From: Flavobacterium sp. 245
GTDB taxonomy: Bacteria > Bacteroidota > Bacteroidia > Flavobacteriales > Flavobacteriaceae
Length of the DNA: 64,000 nucleotides
Assembly: GCF_004362055.1 (NCBI RefSeq)
Contig: NZ_SNXB01000001.1
Location: 124,001 to 188,000, forward strand
Direction: 5' to 3'
The notes under the pieces: generated by a model
Told to the model about the DNA's origin: nothing
The model's input: the letters and a program-made list of their open reading frames with translations, nothing else
Databases searched by the model: none
Translations under genes and position numbers: made by a program
In this document: one piece after another, positions 52,418-61,334 of the stretch
Position numbering within the stretch: the first letter of the stretch is position 1
Layout of the letters: the number at the start of each line of letters is the position of its first letter

Positions 52418-52759
52418 TTATTCTCTTACATACTTACAGCAACTATGCAAATTATCATAATCTGTCTGCGTTGCTTTTACGTCTTTGGTATCGTGACCTG
52501 CTTTAGCAATTGCGTTATTCAAATCTGATGGAGATGATTTTTCTTCGTTTAAAATTACAGCAAGCTGATGCGAAGCCACATCCCAAGTTGCAGTTTTTAC
52601 ACCAGGAACACTAAAAGCTGCTTTTTCAATACGTTTCTTACATTGCTCGCAATTTCCGTTAACTTCGGTAGTGTATTTTAAGTTTTTGTTTTTTTTAGTT
52701 TGGGCTTGCGCCGAAAATCCTAAAAATCCAATTATTGCAATTAAAATTATTTTTTTCAT
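52418..52759 (-). CDS. Exported heavy-metal-associated (HMA) domain protein
   Basis: A 113-residue protein with a signal peptide (about 1-19, LIAIIGFLGFSAQAQT) and an HMA fold carrying GNCEQCKKRIEKA at about 36-48 (C..C metal site, CEQC), VPGVKTATWDVASHQLAVIL, and a C-terminal HSCCKYVRE with two more Cys. It likely binds copper or a similar soft metal in the periplasm. It lies downstream of the TonB-dependent receptor and HYC_CC_PP genes on the same strand, and a metal function of the cluster is inferred. Confidence 0.88.
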   Translation of the reverse strand: MKKIILIAIIGFLGFSAQAQTKKNKNLKYTTEVNGNCEQCKKRIEKAAFSVPGVKTATWDVASHQLAVILNEEKSSPSDLNNAIAKAGHDTKDVKATQTDYDNLHSCCKYVRE

Positions 52760-52810
52760 TTTGTCTAATATTAAAATTTGATATTGTTATTGAATTTGAT
52801 TCGTTTCTAT

Positions 52811-54820
52811 TTATTTTATTTTAAATCGTAAACCCGCGTAATACATTTGCCCAAAAATTGGCGCGTAAGCCACAGAAGCATCAAAATTTGGTCCAAAAGG
52901 ATCATTTGCACCTAAAATTGCTTTTTGCTGTTTGTAATTCCCAATGTTTTCTCCGCCAATATACACTTCAAAAACGGGAGAAAAAATCCTTGTAACCTGC
53001 GCATTCATTACAGCAAAAGAAGGCGAAAAATCTGGAAACTGATCTTCTGGCGGATTCGAGGCTGTATAAGGCAATTGCTGTTTCCCTGTCCAGTTAAAAG
53101 TATAATCAAACTTCCATTGTTTTCCACTATCTGAAGCTATCGTTTCATATTCCAAATTCCCTAAAAAACGATGCTTCGCCTGTAGCGGACGCTGAAAAGT
53201 GCCTCTTAAATAATCTGTCTGAATGTCATAATATTTATAAGCTGTTCTCAAATTCAAGTTATGAACTAACTCATAATTAAATTCGGCCTGAAAACTATTG
53301 GCAAATGAACTTCCTTTTAAATTATAGAACAAAACTTCCTGTGGACTTTGCATCAAATCAACAACGGCCTGATTCTGAAAATCGGTTCTGTAGAAATCGA
53401 AACCTGCTTCAGCATTTTTATTAAACAGTTTAAATTTTTGAGAAAAACTGATACCATAATTCCATGCAATTTCAGGATTTAAACCATAAATTTTTCCGCT
53501 GTTATCCAAAATTGAAAAAGCTCTGGAACTTGCAAAAAGCTGTTGATTTTCGGCAAAAATATTAGCTGAACGTTTTCCTCTTCCGGCAGAAAAACGAAGA
53601 ACACCATTTTTCCACGGATTATACCTCATGTGCAAACGAGGTGTTACAAAAAAGCCTAATCGATTATGATTATCAACTCTTCCACCTAAAATCAAACTAA
53701 AATTATCTGTATTATCATAAGTATATTCAAAAAATGCCCCAACCGAATTATCTATTCGACTATAATCATTGACATTCACAAATTCCTGATACTGATCATA
53801 TGTAAAATTTAATCCCGTTGTAAATTTATGCTTGGTATTATTGATAATCGAATTGAAAATTAAATTCGAATAAAAACTATTCTGCTTTATGTCATATAAA
53901 TTCAACCCGAAATAAGAGTTTTGGTTATGGCTGTTAAAAGCATTTTGAAAACCAATACTTTGATAGGGCATATCTGGAAAAACGTAACCTATTTTAGTCG
54001 ACACATCAAAACGTTCTGTATTTATTTCTGAACCCCAATGATTTGTAGTTCCGCGGTCAATATCTTTATCATAATCAACTTCGCCAGTTTGCTTCTTATC
54101 GTTCATATATCTGAAATTGATAAAACTCACCAGCCCGCTTTCGGGATCATAATATTGATAGCGATTTAAAATATTAATTTGTTTTCCTAACGGATTATCC
54201 AAAAAACCGTCATTATTCATATCGTTTTTTGCAACACGCGTATTTCCGTGAACAAACAAGCTTGTTGCCCATTTTTCAGATAATTTTTTATTGAAATGCG
54301 TATTCAACTCAAAACGAGCATCTGTAGAACCGTAAGCGTTTAAGAAAAACGGAATGTCACTCAAAGGTTTTAAAAGTTCTGTATTTATTTGTCCCGAAAT
54401 ACTCTCATAACCATTAATCACACTTCCAGCACCTTTGGTAATTTGAACACTTTCGATCCAGGTTCCGGGCGTAAAAGACAATCCGTATGCTTGAGAAGCA
54501 CCACGGACTGATGGTATATTTTCTTCGGTTATCATTAAATACGGACTTGTCAAACCTAACATTTTGATTTGTTTAGTTCCCGTTAAGGCATCCGAAAAGT
54601 TGACATCTATAGAAGGATTTGTTTCAAAACTTTCAGCCAAATTACAGCAAGCAGCCTTTAGCAGTTCTTTACTTGTAATTACCGATGTATTGGCCGTAAG
54701 TGTATAGGATTTTTTAATTCCCTTTTGCTTTTTGGTGACTTTGACTTCCTGTAGATCTTCCTGAGAAAAAGCAGTAACAGACAGCAAAATCATGCCCAAA
54801 AGCATTATATTTTTTTGCAT
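52811..54820 (-). CDS. TonB-dependent receptor, likely metal-related
   Basis: A 669-residue outer-membrane receptor. ATG 54820 gives a clean signal peptide (MLLGMILLSVTAFSQ near 6-20); the longer ORF starts 25 residues earlier with a poor N-terminus. The plug follows (VITSKELLKAACCNLAESFETNPSIDVNFSDA, with CC near residue 59), then a barrel ending MYYAGLRFKIK. No carboxypeptidase-like domain precedes the plug. Neighbouring HMA and HYC_CC_PP genes suggest a copper or other metal role. The substrate is inferred only. Confidence 0.88.
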   Translation of the reverse strand: MQKNIMLLGMILLSVTAFSQEDLQEVKVTKKQKGIKKSYTLTANTSVITSKELLKAACCNLAESFETNPSIDVNFSDALTGTKQIKMLGLTSPYLMITEENIPSVRGASQAYGLSFTPGTWIESVQITKGAGSVINGYESISGQINTELLKPLSDIPFFLNAYGSTDARFELNTHFNKKLSEKWATSLFVHGNTRVAKNDMNNDGFLDNPLGKQINILNRYQYYDPESGLVSFINFRYMNDKKQTGEVDYDKDIDRGTTNHWGSEINTERFDVSTKIGYVFPDMPYQSIGFQNAFNSHNQNSYFGLNLYDIKQNSFYSNLIFNSIINNTKHKFTTGLNFTYDQYQEFVNVNDYSRIDNSVGAFFEYTYDNTDNFSLILGGRVDNHNRLGFFVTPRLHMRYNPWKNGVLRFSAGRGKRSANIFAENQQLFASSRAFSILDNSGKIYGLNPEIAWNYGISFSQKFKLFNKNAEAGFDFYRTDFQNQAVVDLMQSPQEVLFYNLKGSSFANSFQAEFNYELVHNLNLRTAYKYYDIQTDYLRGTFQRPLQAKHRFLGNLEYETIASDSGKQWKFDYTFNWTGKQQLPYTASNPPEDQFPDFSPSFAVMNAQVTRIFSPVFEVYIGGENIGNYKQQKAILGANDPFGPNFDASVAYAPIFGQMYYAGLRFKIK

Positions 54821-54923
54821 AAAAAAGATTTTAATGTTATTAGAAAGCTGATGCTTATTCATTTCGAAAAAGAAAAACAGCAGATAACAAGCCACAAAAC
54901 TGGCTTGATTCTAAACATTAAAA

Positions 54924-55322
54924 TCAGGAATAAAAAATATATTGATTGTATAACTTGAATAAGGGGGGCGCATTCGCATCAGAATAATACGAAATGATCT
55001 GATTGCTTTTAAAATTCGGAACTGATAAAAAAGCAATTGATTTATATTCCTGAATTACAGCAGGAAAATCAAGTTGAAAAAAGAATATTTTAAAAGTAGC
55101 ATTATCTGATTTCTTTTCAAAATGAACTAATTTGTCTTTACAGCAAGATGATTTCTTTTCTTTTTCTCCACAGCATTTCTTTTCTGGAGAAGCTTGTACT
55201 GTTGTATTTAAAGAAACAGAAGCTATTTCGCCTCCGCAATAATGCACATCAAATGCAAACCCAATGTTGGAAACCAACAAAAGGAAAGCTAAAAATAATC
55301 CTGTGCACTTTTTTAAATTCAT
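54924..55322 (-). CDS. HYC_CC_PP family exported protein
   Basis: A 132-residue protein named for visible motifs: HYCGG near 27-31, KKCCG near 48-52, SSCC near 59-62, and DANAPPL near 117-123. It has a signal peptide of about 23 residues (FLLLVSNIGFAF). Cys and His clusters suggest metal binding outside the inner membrane. It lies on the same strand as the receptor, 103 bases upstream of it. Function in the family is not established to my knowledge. Confidence 0.87.
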   Translation of the reverse strand: MNLKKCTGLFLAFLLLVSNIGFAFDVHYCGGEIASVSLNTTVQASPEKKCCGEKEKKSSCCKDKLVHFEKKSDNATFKIFFFQLDFPAVIQEYKSIAFLSVPNFKSNQIISYYSDANAPPLFKLYNQYIFYS

Positions 55323-55368
55323 AATGCAAAATTATCTAAAAAGACTTGAAAAAAGATTTAATAATTTG

Positions 55369-55815
55369 TTATTTTTTTAAATTTTGACTCTGATAGTAAA
55401 ATGCAGGTATAAACAGCAAAACAAAAATGGGTTGAATTATAAATCGTCGTACATAAAAAAGAAGCCAGTTTGCATTTGGAAAATAGTTCAAAATCACAAA
55501 AAAGGCCACAAAAAGAATTACCAGAAAAAAGAGGTATAAAAAAACACTGAACTTAAAAATTTCTACGTCCCGAAACAACACATAAATTAAGATCAAGGAC
55601 AAAATTGTATTAAAAAAATACCTTGAAAAAAGTCCGAAAAATAGCTTAAAAGCATCAACTTCAGGATAAGGCAAATTTTTAAAATCAGTTTCAAAGTATT
55701 CTAGAAAAGGGTCATAAAAAAGGCTTTTTTCAAATGTCCGAATGACACCAAAACATATTACAATAAAAACTGCAATAAGTATTTTGTATTTATGCTCTGC
55801 GATATTACTTAGCAT
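55369..55815 (-). CDS. Exosortase F system-associated protein
   Basis: A 148-residue membrane protein with four hydrophobic segments (about 12-25, 59-83, 90-112, 121-142). RTFEKSLFYDPFLEYF near 26-41 matches the small partner that follows xrtF in flavobacteria. The start overlaps the xrtF stop by 11 bases, so they are translationally coupled. The function in the XrtF system is unknown. Confidence 0.85.
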   Translation of the reverse strand: MLSNIAEHKYKILIAVFIVICFGVIRTFEKSLFYDPFLEYFETDFKNLPYPEVDAFKLFFGLFSRYFFNTILSLILIYVLFRDVEIFKFSVFLYLFFLVILFVAFFVILNYFPNANWLLFYVRRFIIQPIFVLLFIPAFYYQSQNLKK

Positions 55816-56341
55816 ATTTCGAAAATTTATTTACCCAAATAACCCACAAAATAAAAACACATCCATAAATAATCAATGGAAAAAGAACACCATGCAGAAA
55901 GTGTTCATATTGCGGATAATTAAAAAGCAAAACCGTTAAAAAGGCAATACGAAGAATATTTAAAACGTAAATAAAAAGTATTCCAAACAAAATAAAAAAC
56001 AAAGTAGTTTTGAATTTTCCTGAAAAAGCAATCACAAATGAAATAAACAAAATTATAACACTGATTGCGTTACAGCCCTCTACAATTCTAATTGTAAATT
56101 TATTATTGTACCAAACTTGTAAACATGGCTCCGTTAAACTTTTTACAATACTTACATCCGAATTAAAAAAGCGCATTAACGCTTCAACACTACTGCCGAC
56201 AATTTTTGAAATTCCGTCAACTTCCAAAGAATCAAAACTGTTTAAGTAAAATTTATAAACTATCGTAAGTAAAATATAAGCAGTGAAGAAAGTGCTTATA
56301 AAAATCAAGAAAGGTTTAAATTGAATCAAATATTTTTTCAA
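55805..56341 (-). CDS. xrtF: Exosortase family protein XrtF
   Basis: A 178-residue membrane transpeptidase-like protein, shorter than most exosortases (250-300). It keeps the triad: Cys90 in VEGCNAISV, Arg131 in NILRIAFLT and His150 in HFLHGVLFP. About four to five membrane helices are seen. The exosortase would process and anchor proteins with a sorting tail, but no target with such a tail is seen in the window. The partner gene overlaps its end. The first helix (FLIFISTFFTAYILLTIVY) fits the family. Confidence 0.92.
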   Translation of the reverse strand: MKKYLIQFKPFLIFISTFFTAYILLTIVYKFYLNSFDSLEVDGISKIVGSSVEALMRFFNSDVSIVKSLTEPCLQVWYNNKFTIRIVEGCNAISVIILFISFVIAFSGKFKTTLFFILFGILFIYVLNILRIAFLTVLLFNYPQYEHFLHGVLFPLIIYGCVFILWVIWVNKFSKYAK

Positions 56342-56413
56342 CGGAATTTTTTTTTCAAATTTATGTATTTTTTAAGTCAGGCTTTAAATACTTTTGTATA
56401 AAATTTATTCATC

Positions 56414-56869
56414 ATGACTTTTCAAGAATTACAACCAAAAATAAGCGCTATTGTAGCGGACACAAATATTGTTAGAGACGAAAAACTATTGGCAATCTGT
56501 CAACTGCTAAACGAAAACATAGAATACTACAACTGGGTTGGATTTTATTTTGCCAATCACGAAAATAAAACGCTTCATTTAGGACCTTATGTAGGTGCCG
56601 AAACAGACCATACTGTTATTCCGTTTGGAAAAGGAATCTGCGGACAAGTTGCCGAAAGCAACGCTAATTTTGTTGTTCCCGATGTTGCAGCACAAGACAA
56701 TTATATTGCCTGCAGTTTTACTGTAAAATCTGAAATCGTTGTGCCACTTTTTGTAAATGGAGTAAATATTGGCCAAATCGATATTGACAGCCACGTGATT
56801 GATCCGTTTACAGAAGCTGACGAAAGATTTTTAGAGTTTGTAAATGAAGAGGTTGCTAAGCTGTATTAA
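56414..56869 (+). CDS. GAF-domain protein, free methionine-(R)-sulfoxide reductase-like
   Basis: A 151-residue single GAF domain similar to E. coli fRMsr (MsrC), which reduces free methionine-R-sulfoxide. GPYVGAETDHTVIPFGKGIC at 57-76 gives Cys76 (GICG), and DNYIACSFTVKSEIVVPL at 95-112 gives Cys100, matching the family catalytic Cys. The third Cys of E. coli fRMsr, ten residues before GVCG, is absent. VNGVNIGQIDIDSH near 115 continues the fold. The -7 box is TACTTTTG at 56389. Enzyme activity is probable but not certain. Confidence 0.82.
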   Translation: MTFQELQPKISAIVADTNIVRDEKLLAICQLLNENIEYYNWVGFYFANHENKTLHLGPYVGAETDHTVIPFGKGICGQVAESNANFVVPDVAAQDNYIACSFTVKSEIVVPLFVNGVNIGQIDIDSHVIDPFTEADERFLEFVNEEVAKLY

Positions 56870-56907
56870 AAATACTACTTTAGCATGACCATTTTCTAAA
56901 ACTTATC

Positions 56908-57933
56908 ATGAAACCAATTTTAAGTATATTATTTGCTCTTTTAATTTCTATTAAATTATTCTCACAAACCCCTGTTCCTGTCAGTAAATTAATTTACCTG
57001 GACTCAACTTGGGCAGAAAGTACACCGGACAATTACAAATATACCAGACTTGTTGAAGACTATTTCTCAAACAAAGAAAAGTACATTTTTAAAGAATATT
57101 ACAAATCCGCGGCTATAAAATCTATCGGTACCACTTTAGACAAAGACATTATACAAAAAGATGGACAGTATGTTTCTTATTATGAAAATGGCAAAAAAAA
57201 GTCAATGGAAACCTTTTCTAACGGCAAAAAAATAGGAAAAGAATTCAGTTGGTATGAAAATGGAAATATCAAATCTGAATTTGAGTATTTTGACATACAA
57301 GATGGAAAAAGCAATTTTAAAATCAACAACTTCTGGAATCCTCAAAAAGAACAGACGGTTATAAGTGGTAATGGCCAGATTGAAGAAATCGGGGATTATT
57401 TCTATGAAAAAGGAGAAATAAAAAACGGTGAAAAACAAGGTGTTTGGGAAGGCAGAAATCTTAAAGAAAAATACAGTTATACTGAAAACTACAAAGATGG
57501 AGTTTTAATTAGCGGCACAAGCATTGACGAAAACAATAATCAATACACTTATAAATTCCCTTTTGAAAAACCGATTCCAGCAAAAGGAATGTCAGACTTT
57601 TATAGATATATAGGAAGACATTATGCAACACCTAAAGTAGAAGGGCTACAAGGAAAAGTATATATCACCTTTATAATAGATAAAGATGGAAATCCTACTA
57701 AATTAAAAATTATAAAAGACATTGGTTACAATACTGGGAAGGAAGCTATTAAAACAATATTAGGTTATGGCAAATGGATTCCTGGAAAATTCAAAGGAAT
57801 TCCCAAAGAAGTATTATATTCATTACCATTAACTATACAAGCAACAGGAAAGTCAAATTCGACTCAACCTTATCGAACAGGAACAGGTAATTCAGAAAAT
57901 AACTATCAAGATCAACTGCTGAAAAATTTCTAA
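56908..57933 (+). CDS. Exported protein with MORN-like repeats and TonB-type C-terminal domain
   Basis: A 341-residue protein. The signal peptide covers about 1-19 (ILFALLISIKLFSQT). Repeats of the form DGQYVSYYENGKKK / ... WYENGNIKSEF near 93-135 resemble MORN-like antitoxin-type repeats. The C-terminal part, GKVYITFIIDKDGNPTKLKI near 249-268 and PGKFKGIPKEVLYSLPLTIQ near 291-310, is the TonB C-terminal fold. It probably works in the periplasm. It lacks the TonB N-terminal membrane anchor and Pro-rich spacer, so energy transduction is doubtful. Confidence 0.8.
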   Translation: MKPILSILFALLISIKLFSQTPVPVSKLIYLDSTWAESTPDNYKYTRLVEDYFSNKEKYIFKEYYKSAAIKSIGTTLDKDIIQKDGQYVSYYENGKKKSMETFSNGKKIGKEFSWYENGNIKSEFEYFDIQDGKSNFKINNFWNPQKEQTVISGNGQIEEIGDYFYEKGEIKNGEKQGVWEGRNLKEKYSYTENYKDGVLISGTSIDENNNQYTYKFPFEKPIPAKGMSDFYRYIGRHYATPKVEGLQGKVYITFIIDKDGNPTKLKIIKDIGYNTGKEAIKTILGYGKWIPGKFKGIPKEVLYSLPLTIQATGKSNSTQPYRTGTGNSENNYQDQLLKNF

Positions 57934-57966
57934 AGAGAAATCTTTTTGAGATTCTTTTATTTTTGT

Positions 57967-57997
57967 TTGATTTTTTTGTTTTTTTAATCTAATTTTG
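57967..57997 (+). promoter_or_regulatory. rpsO promoter
   Basis: TTG (57967-57969), 20 bases, TAATTTTG (57990-57997) fit the Bacteroidota consensus exactly, about 55 bases before the rpsO ATG. Confidence 0.65.
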
Positions 57998-58052
57998 CAC
58001 CCGTCTTACAAAAGCTGTATGACATACATAAAAATCATTAAATAATATTGGA

Positions 58053-58319
58053 ATGTATTTAACTAAAGAAAAGAAAGAAGAGATTTTCGCACAACACGGT
58101 GGTGCAACAAACACTGGAAGCGCAGAAGGTCAAATTGCATTGTTCACTTACAGAATTTCTCACTTAACTGAACACTTGAAAAAAAATCGTCACGATTACA
58201 ACACTGAGCGTTCTCTTGTACTATTAGTAGGTAAAAGAAGAGCTTTGTTGGATTACTTGAAAAAGAAAGAAATCAACAGATATCGTGAGATTATCAAAGT
58301 ATTGAATATCAGAAAATAG
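58053..58319 (+). CDS. rpsO: 30S ribosomal protein S15
   Basis: An 88-residue ribosomal protein. QIALFTYRISHLTEHLKKNRHDYNTERSL near 27-55 and LLVGKRRALLDYLKKK near 56-71 are family signatures that bind 16S rRNA. The order rpsO-pnp is conserved in bacteria. A hairpin with a U-tract lies between rpsO and pnp. Confidence 0.98.
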   Translation: MYLTKEKKEEIFAQHGGATNTGSAEGQIALFTYRISHLTEHLKKNRHDYNTERSLVLLVGKRRALLDYLKKKEINRYREIIKVLNIRK

Positions 58320-58328
58320 TCAATATAG

Positions 58329-58355
58329 AAAAGAGGTGCGAAAGTGCCTCTTTTT
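58329..58355 (+). terminator. Terminator between rpsO and pnp
   Basis: AAAGAGGTGC and GTGCCTCTTT pair around GAAA, with two G-U-type pairs, followed by a T-rich run. It would reduce pnp relative to rpsO. Confidence 0.78.
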
Positions 58356-58485
58356 GTTTTTACATTACAAGCATTTACAAGAAAAAAAGTTTGGTTTTTC
58401 ATTGGGTTTTAGATAACAACAACTACACACAACAACAACTACAACACAACTAAAACCCATTGTATAATCAAAAAGGAAAAAATTT

Positions 58486-60621
58486 ATGATTCCACAATTA
58501 TTTGTAGAAAAGATCGATTTAGGTGATGGAAGAAGCATCACAATCGAGACAGGACGTTTAGCTAAACAAGCTGACGGATCTGTAGTAGTAAGAATGGGCG
58601 ACACGATGATTCTTGCAACAGCAGTTTCAGCTCGCACATCAAACCCAGGCGTTGATTTTTTACCTTTAACGGTAGATTACCGCGAAAAATTTGCAGCAGC
58701 AGGTCGTTTCCCAGGAGGTTTCTTTAAAAGAGAAGCACGTCCTAGCGACAGCGAAGTGTTAACAATGAGATTAGTAGACCGTGTATTGCGTCCGCTTTTC
58801 CCAGACGATTACCACGCTGAAACACAAGTTATGATTCAATTAATGTCTCATGATGAAGAAGTTATGCCAGATGCATTAGCTGGTTTAGCAGCTTCTGCAG
58901 CATTAGCTGTTTCAGACATCCCTTTTTATAACCTAATTTCTGAAGTACGTGTAGCGCGTATTGATGGAAAACTAGTTATCAACCCAAGCAGAGAAGAATT
59001 AGAAAAATCTGATATCGATATGATGATTGGAGCTTCTATGGATTCTGTAGCAATGGTTGAAGGTGAGATGAAAGAAATCTCAGAGGCTGAAATGATCGAA
59101 GCAATTAAATTTGCTCACGAAGCTATCAAAGTTCAAATTCAAGCTCAATTACGTTTACAGGCTGCTTTTGGTAAAAAAGAAATTCGTTCTTACGAAGGTG
59201 AGAAAGAAAACGAAGAGATTTACAAAAAAGTAAAAGCTGCAGCATACGATAAAATTTATGCTATTGCAAAAGTTGGTTCAGCTAAACACGAAAGAGGCGC
59301 TGCATTTGCTGAAGTAAAAGAAGAAGTTAAAGCTTTATTTACTGAAGAAGAATTAGCTGCTGATGGAGATTTAGTTTCTAAATATTTCTACAAAACAAAC
59401 AAAGAAGCCGTTCGTAATGTAGTATTAGAATTAGGTGTTCGTTTAGATGGTAGAAAAACTACAGACATCAGACCAATCTGGTGTGAAACTGATTATTTAC
59501 CAAGAGTTCACGGTTCATCTTTATTTACACGTGGAGAAACTCAAGCTTTGGCAACTGTAACTTTAGGAACTTCTAGAGAAGCAAACCAAATCGATTCTCC
59601 ATCAGAACAAGGTGAAGAGAAATTCTACTTACACTATAACTTCCCTCCTTTCTCAACTGGTGAAGCAAAACCACTAAGAGGAACTTCAAGAAGAGAAGTT
59701 GGTCACGGTAACTTAGCTCAAAGAGCATTAAAAAATATGATTCCTGCTGATTGTCCTTACACAATTCGTATTGTTTCTGAAGTTTTAGAATCTAACGGTT
59801 CTTCTTCTATGGCAACAGTTTGTGCTGGAACAATGGCCTTGATGGATGCTGGAGTTCAAATGGTAAAACCAGTTTCTGGTATTGCCATGGGATTGATTAC
59901 TGACGGAGAGAAATTTGCTGTATTGTCAGACATTTTAGGTGACGAAGATCATTTAGGAGATATGGACTTTAAAGTAACTGGAACTGCTGATGGTATCACT
60001 GCTTGTCAAATGGACATCAAAATTGATGGTTTACGTTATGACATTATGGAACAAGCTTTAGCTCAAGCACGTGACGGACGTTTGCATATTTTAGGAAAAT
60101 TAACTGAAACTATTGCTGCTCCAAGAGCTGATGTAAAAGCACACGCACCAAAAATCATTACCAGAACTATTCCTGGAAACTTTATTGGAGCATTAATTGG
60201 ACCTGGTGGAAAAGTAATTCAGGAATTACAAAAAGCTACAGGAACAACTATTGTTATCAACGAAGTTGACGAGCAAGGTGTTATTGAAATCTTAGGTACA
60301 GATCCTGCTGGAATTGAAGCAGTATTGGCTAAAATTAAGTCAATCACTTTCAAACCACAAATGGGAGAAGCTTACGAAGTAAAAGTAATTAAAATGTTAG
60401 ATTTTGGAGCCGTAGTTGAATATACTGCTGCGCCAGGAAATGAAGTTTTATTGCACGTTTCTGAGTTAGCTTGGGAACGCACTGAAAACGTTACTGATGT
60501 AGTAAACATGGGTGATGTATTTGAAGTGAAATACTTAGGTGTTGATCCTAAAACTAAAAAAGAAAAAGTGTCAAGAAAAGCGCTTTTGCAAAGACCTCCA
60601 CGTGAGGAGAAAAAAGAGTAA
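58486..60621 (+). CDS. pnp: Polynucleotide phosphorylase
   Basis: A 711-residue 3'-5' exoribonuclease and RNA polymerase of the degradosome. The two RNase PH-like halves are clear: the first spans about 1-225 (with [33 protein letters not shown]), the second about 310-545 ([31 protein letters not shown]). KH follows near 550-610 ([16 protein letters not shown]) and S1 near 620-690. It follows rpsO, as in most bacteria. A 166-base leader with repeated ACAACAAC may serve autoregulation. Confidence 0.98.
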   Translation: MIPQLFVEKIDLGDGRSITIETGRLAKQADGSVVVRMGDTMILATAVSARTSNPGVDFLPLTVDYREKFAAAGRFPGGFFKREARPSDSEVLTMRLVDRVLRPLFPDDYHAETQVMIQLMSHDEEVMPDALAGLAASAALAVSDIPFYNLISEVRVARIDGKLVINPSREELEKSDIDMMIGASMDSVAMVEGEMKEISEAEMIEAIKFAHEAIKVQIQAQLRLQAAFGKKEIRSYEGEKENEEIYKKVKAAAYDKIYAIAKVGSAKHERGAAFAEVKEEVKALFTEEELAADGDLVSKYFYKTNKEAVRNVVLELGVRLDGRKTTDIRPIWCETDYLPRVHGSSLFTRGETQALATVTLGTSREANQIDSPSEQGEEKFYLHYNFPPFSTGEAKPLRGTSRREVGHGNLAQRALKNMIPADCPYTIRIVSEVLESNGSSSMATVCAGTMALMDAGVQMVKPVSGIAMGLITDGEKFAVLSDILGDEDHLGDMDFKVTGTADGITACQMDIKIDGLRYDIMEQALAQARDGRLHILGKLTETIAAPRADVKAHAPKIITRTIPGNFIGALIGPGGKVIQELQKATGTTIVINEVDEQGVIEILGTDPAGIEAVLAKIKSITFKPQMGEAYEVKVIKMLDFGAVVEYTAAPGNEVLLHVSELAWERTENVTDVVNMGDVFEVKYLGVDPKTKKEKVSRKALLQRPPREEKKE

Positions 60622-60654
60622 TCAGATCTTAGTTTACTAAAGGTTTATTCATAG

Positions 60655-60689
60655 AAAACCCCAATTCATTTATTTGAATTGGGGTTTTT
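60655..60689 (+). terminator. Terminator after pnp
   Basis: AAAACCCCAATTCA and TGAATTGGGGTTTT pair around TTTATT-type loop bases, with flanking T. Confidence 0.9.
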
Positions 60690-60940
60690 CGTTTTCTTTT
60701 CTTTTTTTTTATTTCTTAAACATAAAACAGACTTTAATTAAACAATGCAATTGGCACTTATCTTTTTTTATTCAATTTGTTTAAGGTTCTTAAAATTTCA
60801 TAAAACAAATATTTTTTCAATTTCTGAATAAAACAATATGCAAAAGCACTAAAAATCAAGGTTTTTATTGCATTTATTGTAAGAAAAAAATACCTTTAGC
60901 TTATCAAAAATAATTAAGTATTAACCTTAAAACCATTCAT
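60690..60940. other. AT-rich gap before the histidine-kinase operon
   Basis: Very AT-rich. TACCTTTA at 60891-60898 is a near-consensus -7 box for the following genes. No other ORF, RNA or repeat of note was seen. Confidence 0.4.
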
Positions 60941-61333
60941 ATGGCTTATACCGTTTTACAAAATTCTAGAATTAATACTGATGCCTTTATTTTTTCGCAT
61001 CCTGAGACAGTCATTTATCCTGTATCCCCATTAGTTTCTGCAAAATTCTACACTCCAGAGGGCGGAGCACTGACATTAAAAATCAGAGCAACTTTATACA
61101 TCAACTCTGAAGATCTCGCAAATCCAACTGTTGAACCACCTACAGAAGAGAACAATACACTAACACTCTTTTTTGACTATAATTTTTCTGAAAAAACACC
61201 TGAAAGCTGTGATGTTTGGTATGTTGAACTGGATTACACTTCTGATACAGTAGGAGATATAACTGAAATTATTTCTTATCTAAAAGATATCGACCCTGAA
61301 ACTTCAAGAGGAACAAAAACAAATGTGCCTTAA
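60941..61333 (+). CDS. Protein of unknown function upstream of the histidine kinase
   Basis: A 130-residue cytoplasmic-looking protein with no signal peptide or membrane segment. It starts MAYTVLQNSRIN and contains TPEGGALTLKIRATLYINSE near 44-63 and LTLFFDYNFSEKTPESCDVWYVELDY near 77-102. The pattern of strands suggests a beta-sandwich, but I do not recognise a family. It ends one base before the kinase ATG at 61335, so it is presumably in the same operon and may relate to its signal. Confidence 0.65.
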   Translation: MAYTVLQNSRINTDAFIFSHPETVIYPVSPLVSAKFYTPEGGALTLKIRATLYINSEDLANPTVEPPTEENNTLTLFFDYNFSEKTPESCDVWYVELDYTSDTVGDITEIISYLKDIDPETSRGTKTNVP

Positions 61334-61334
61334 A

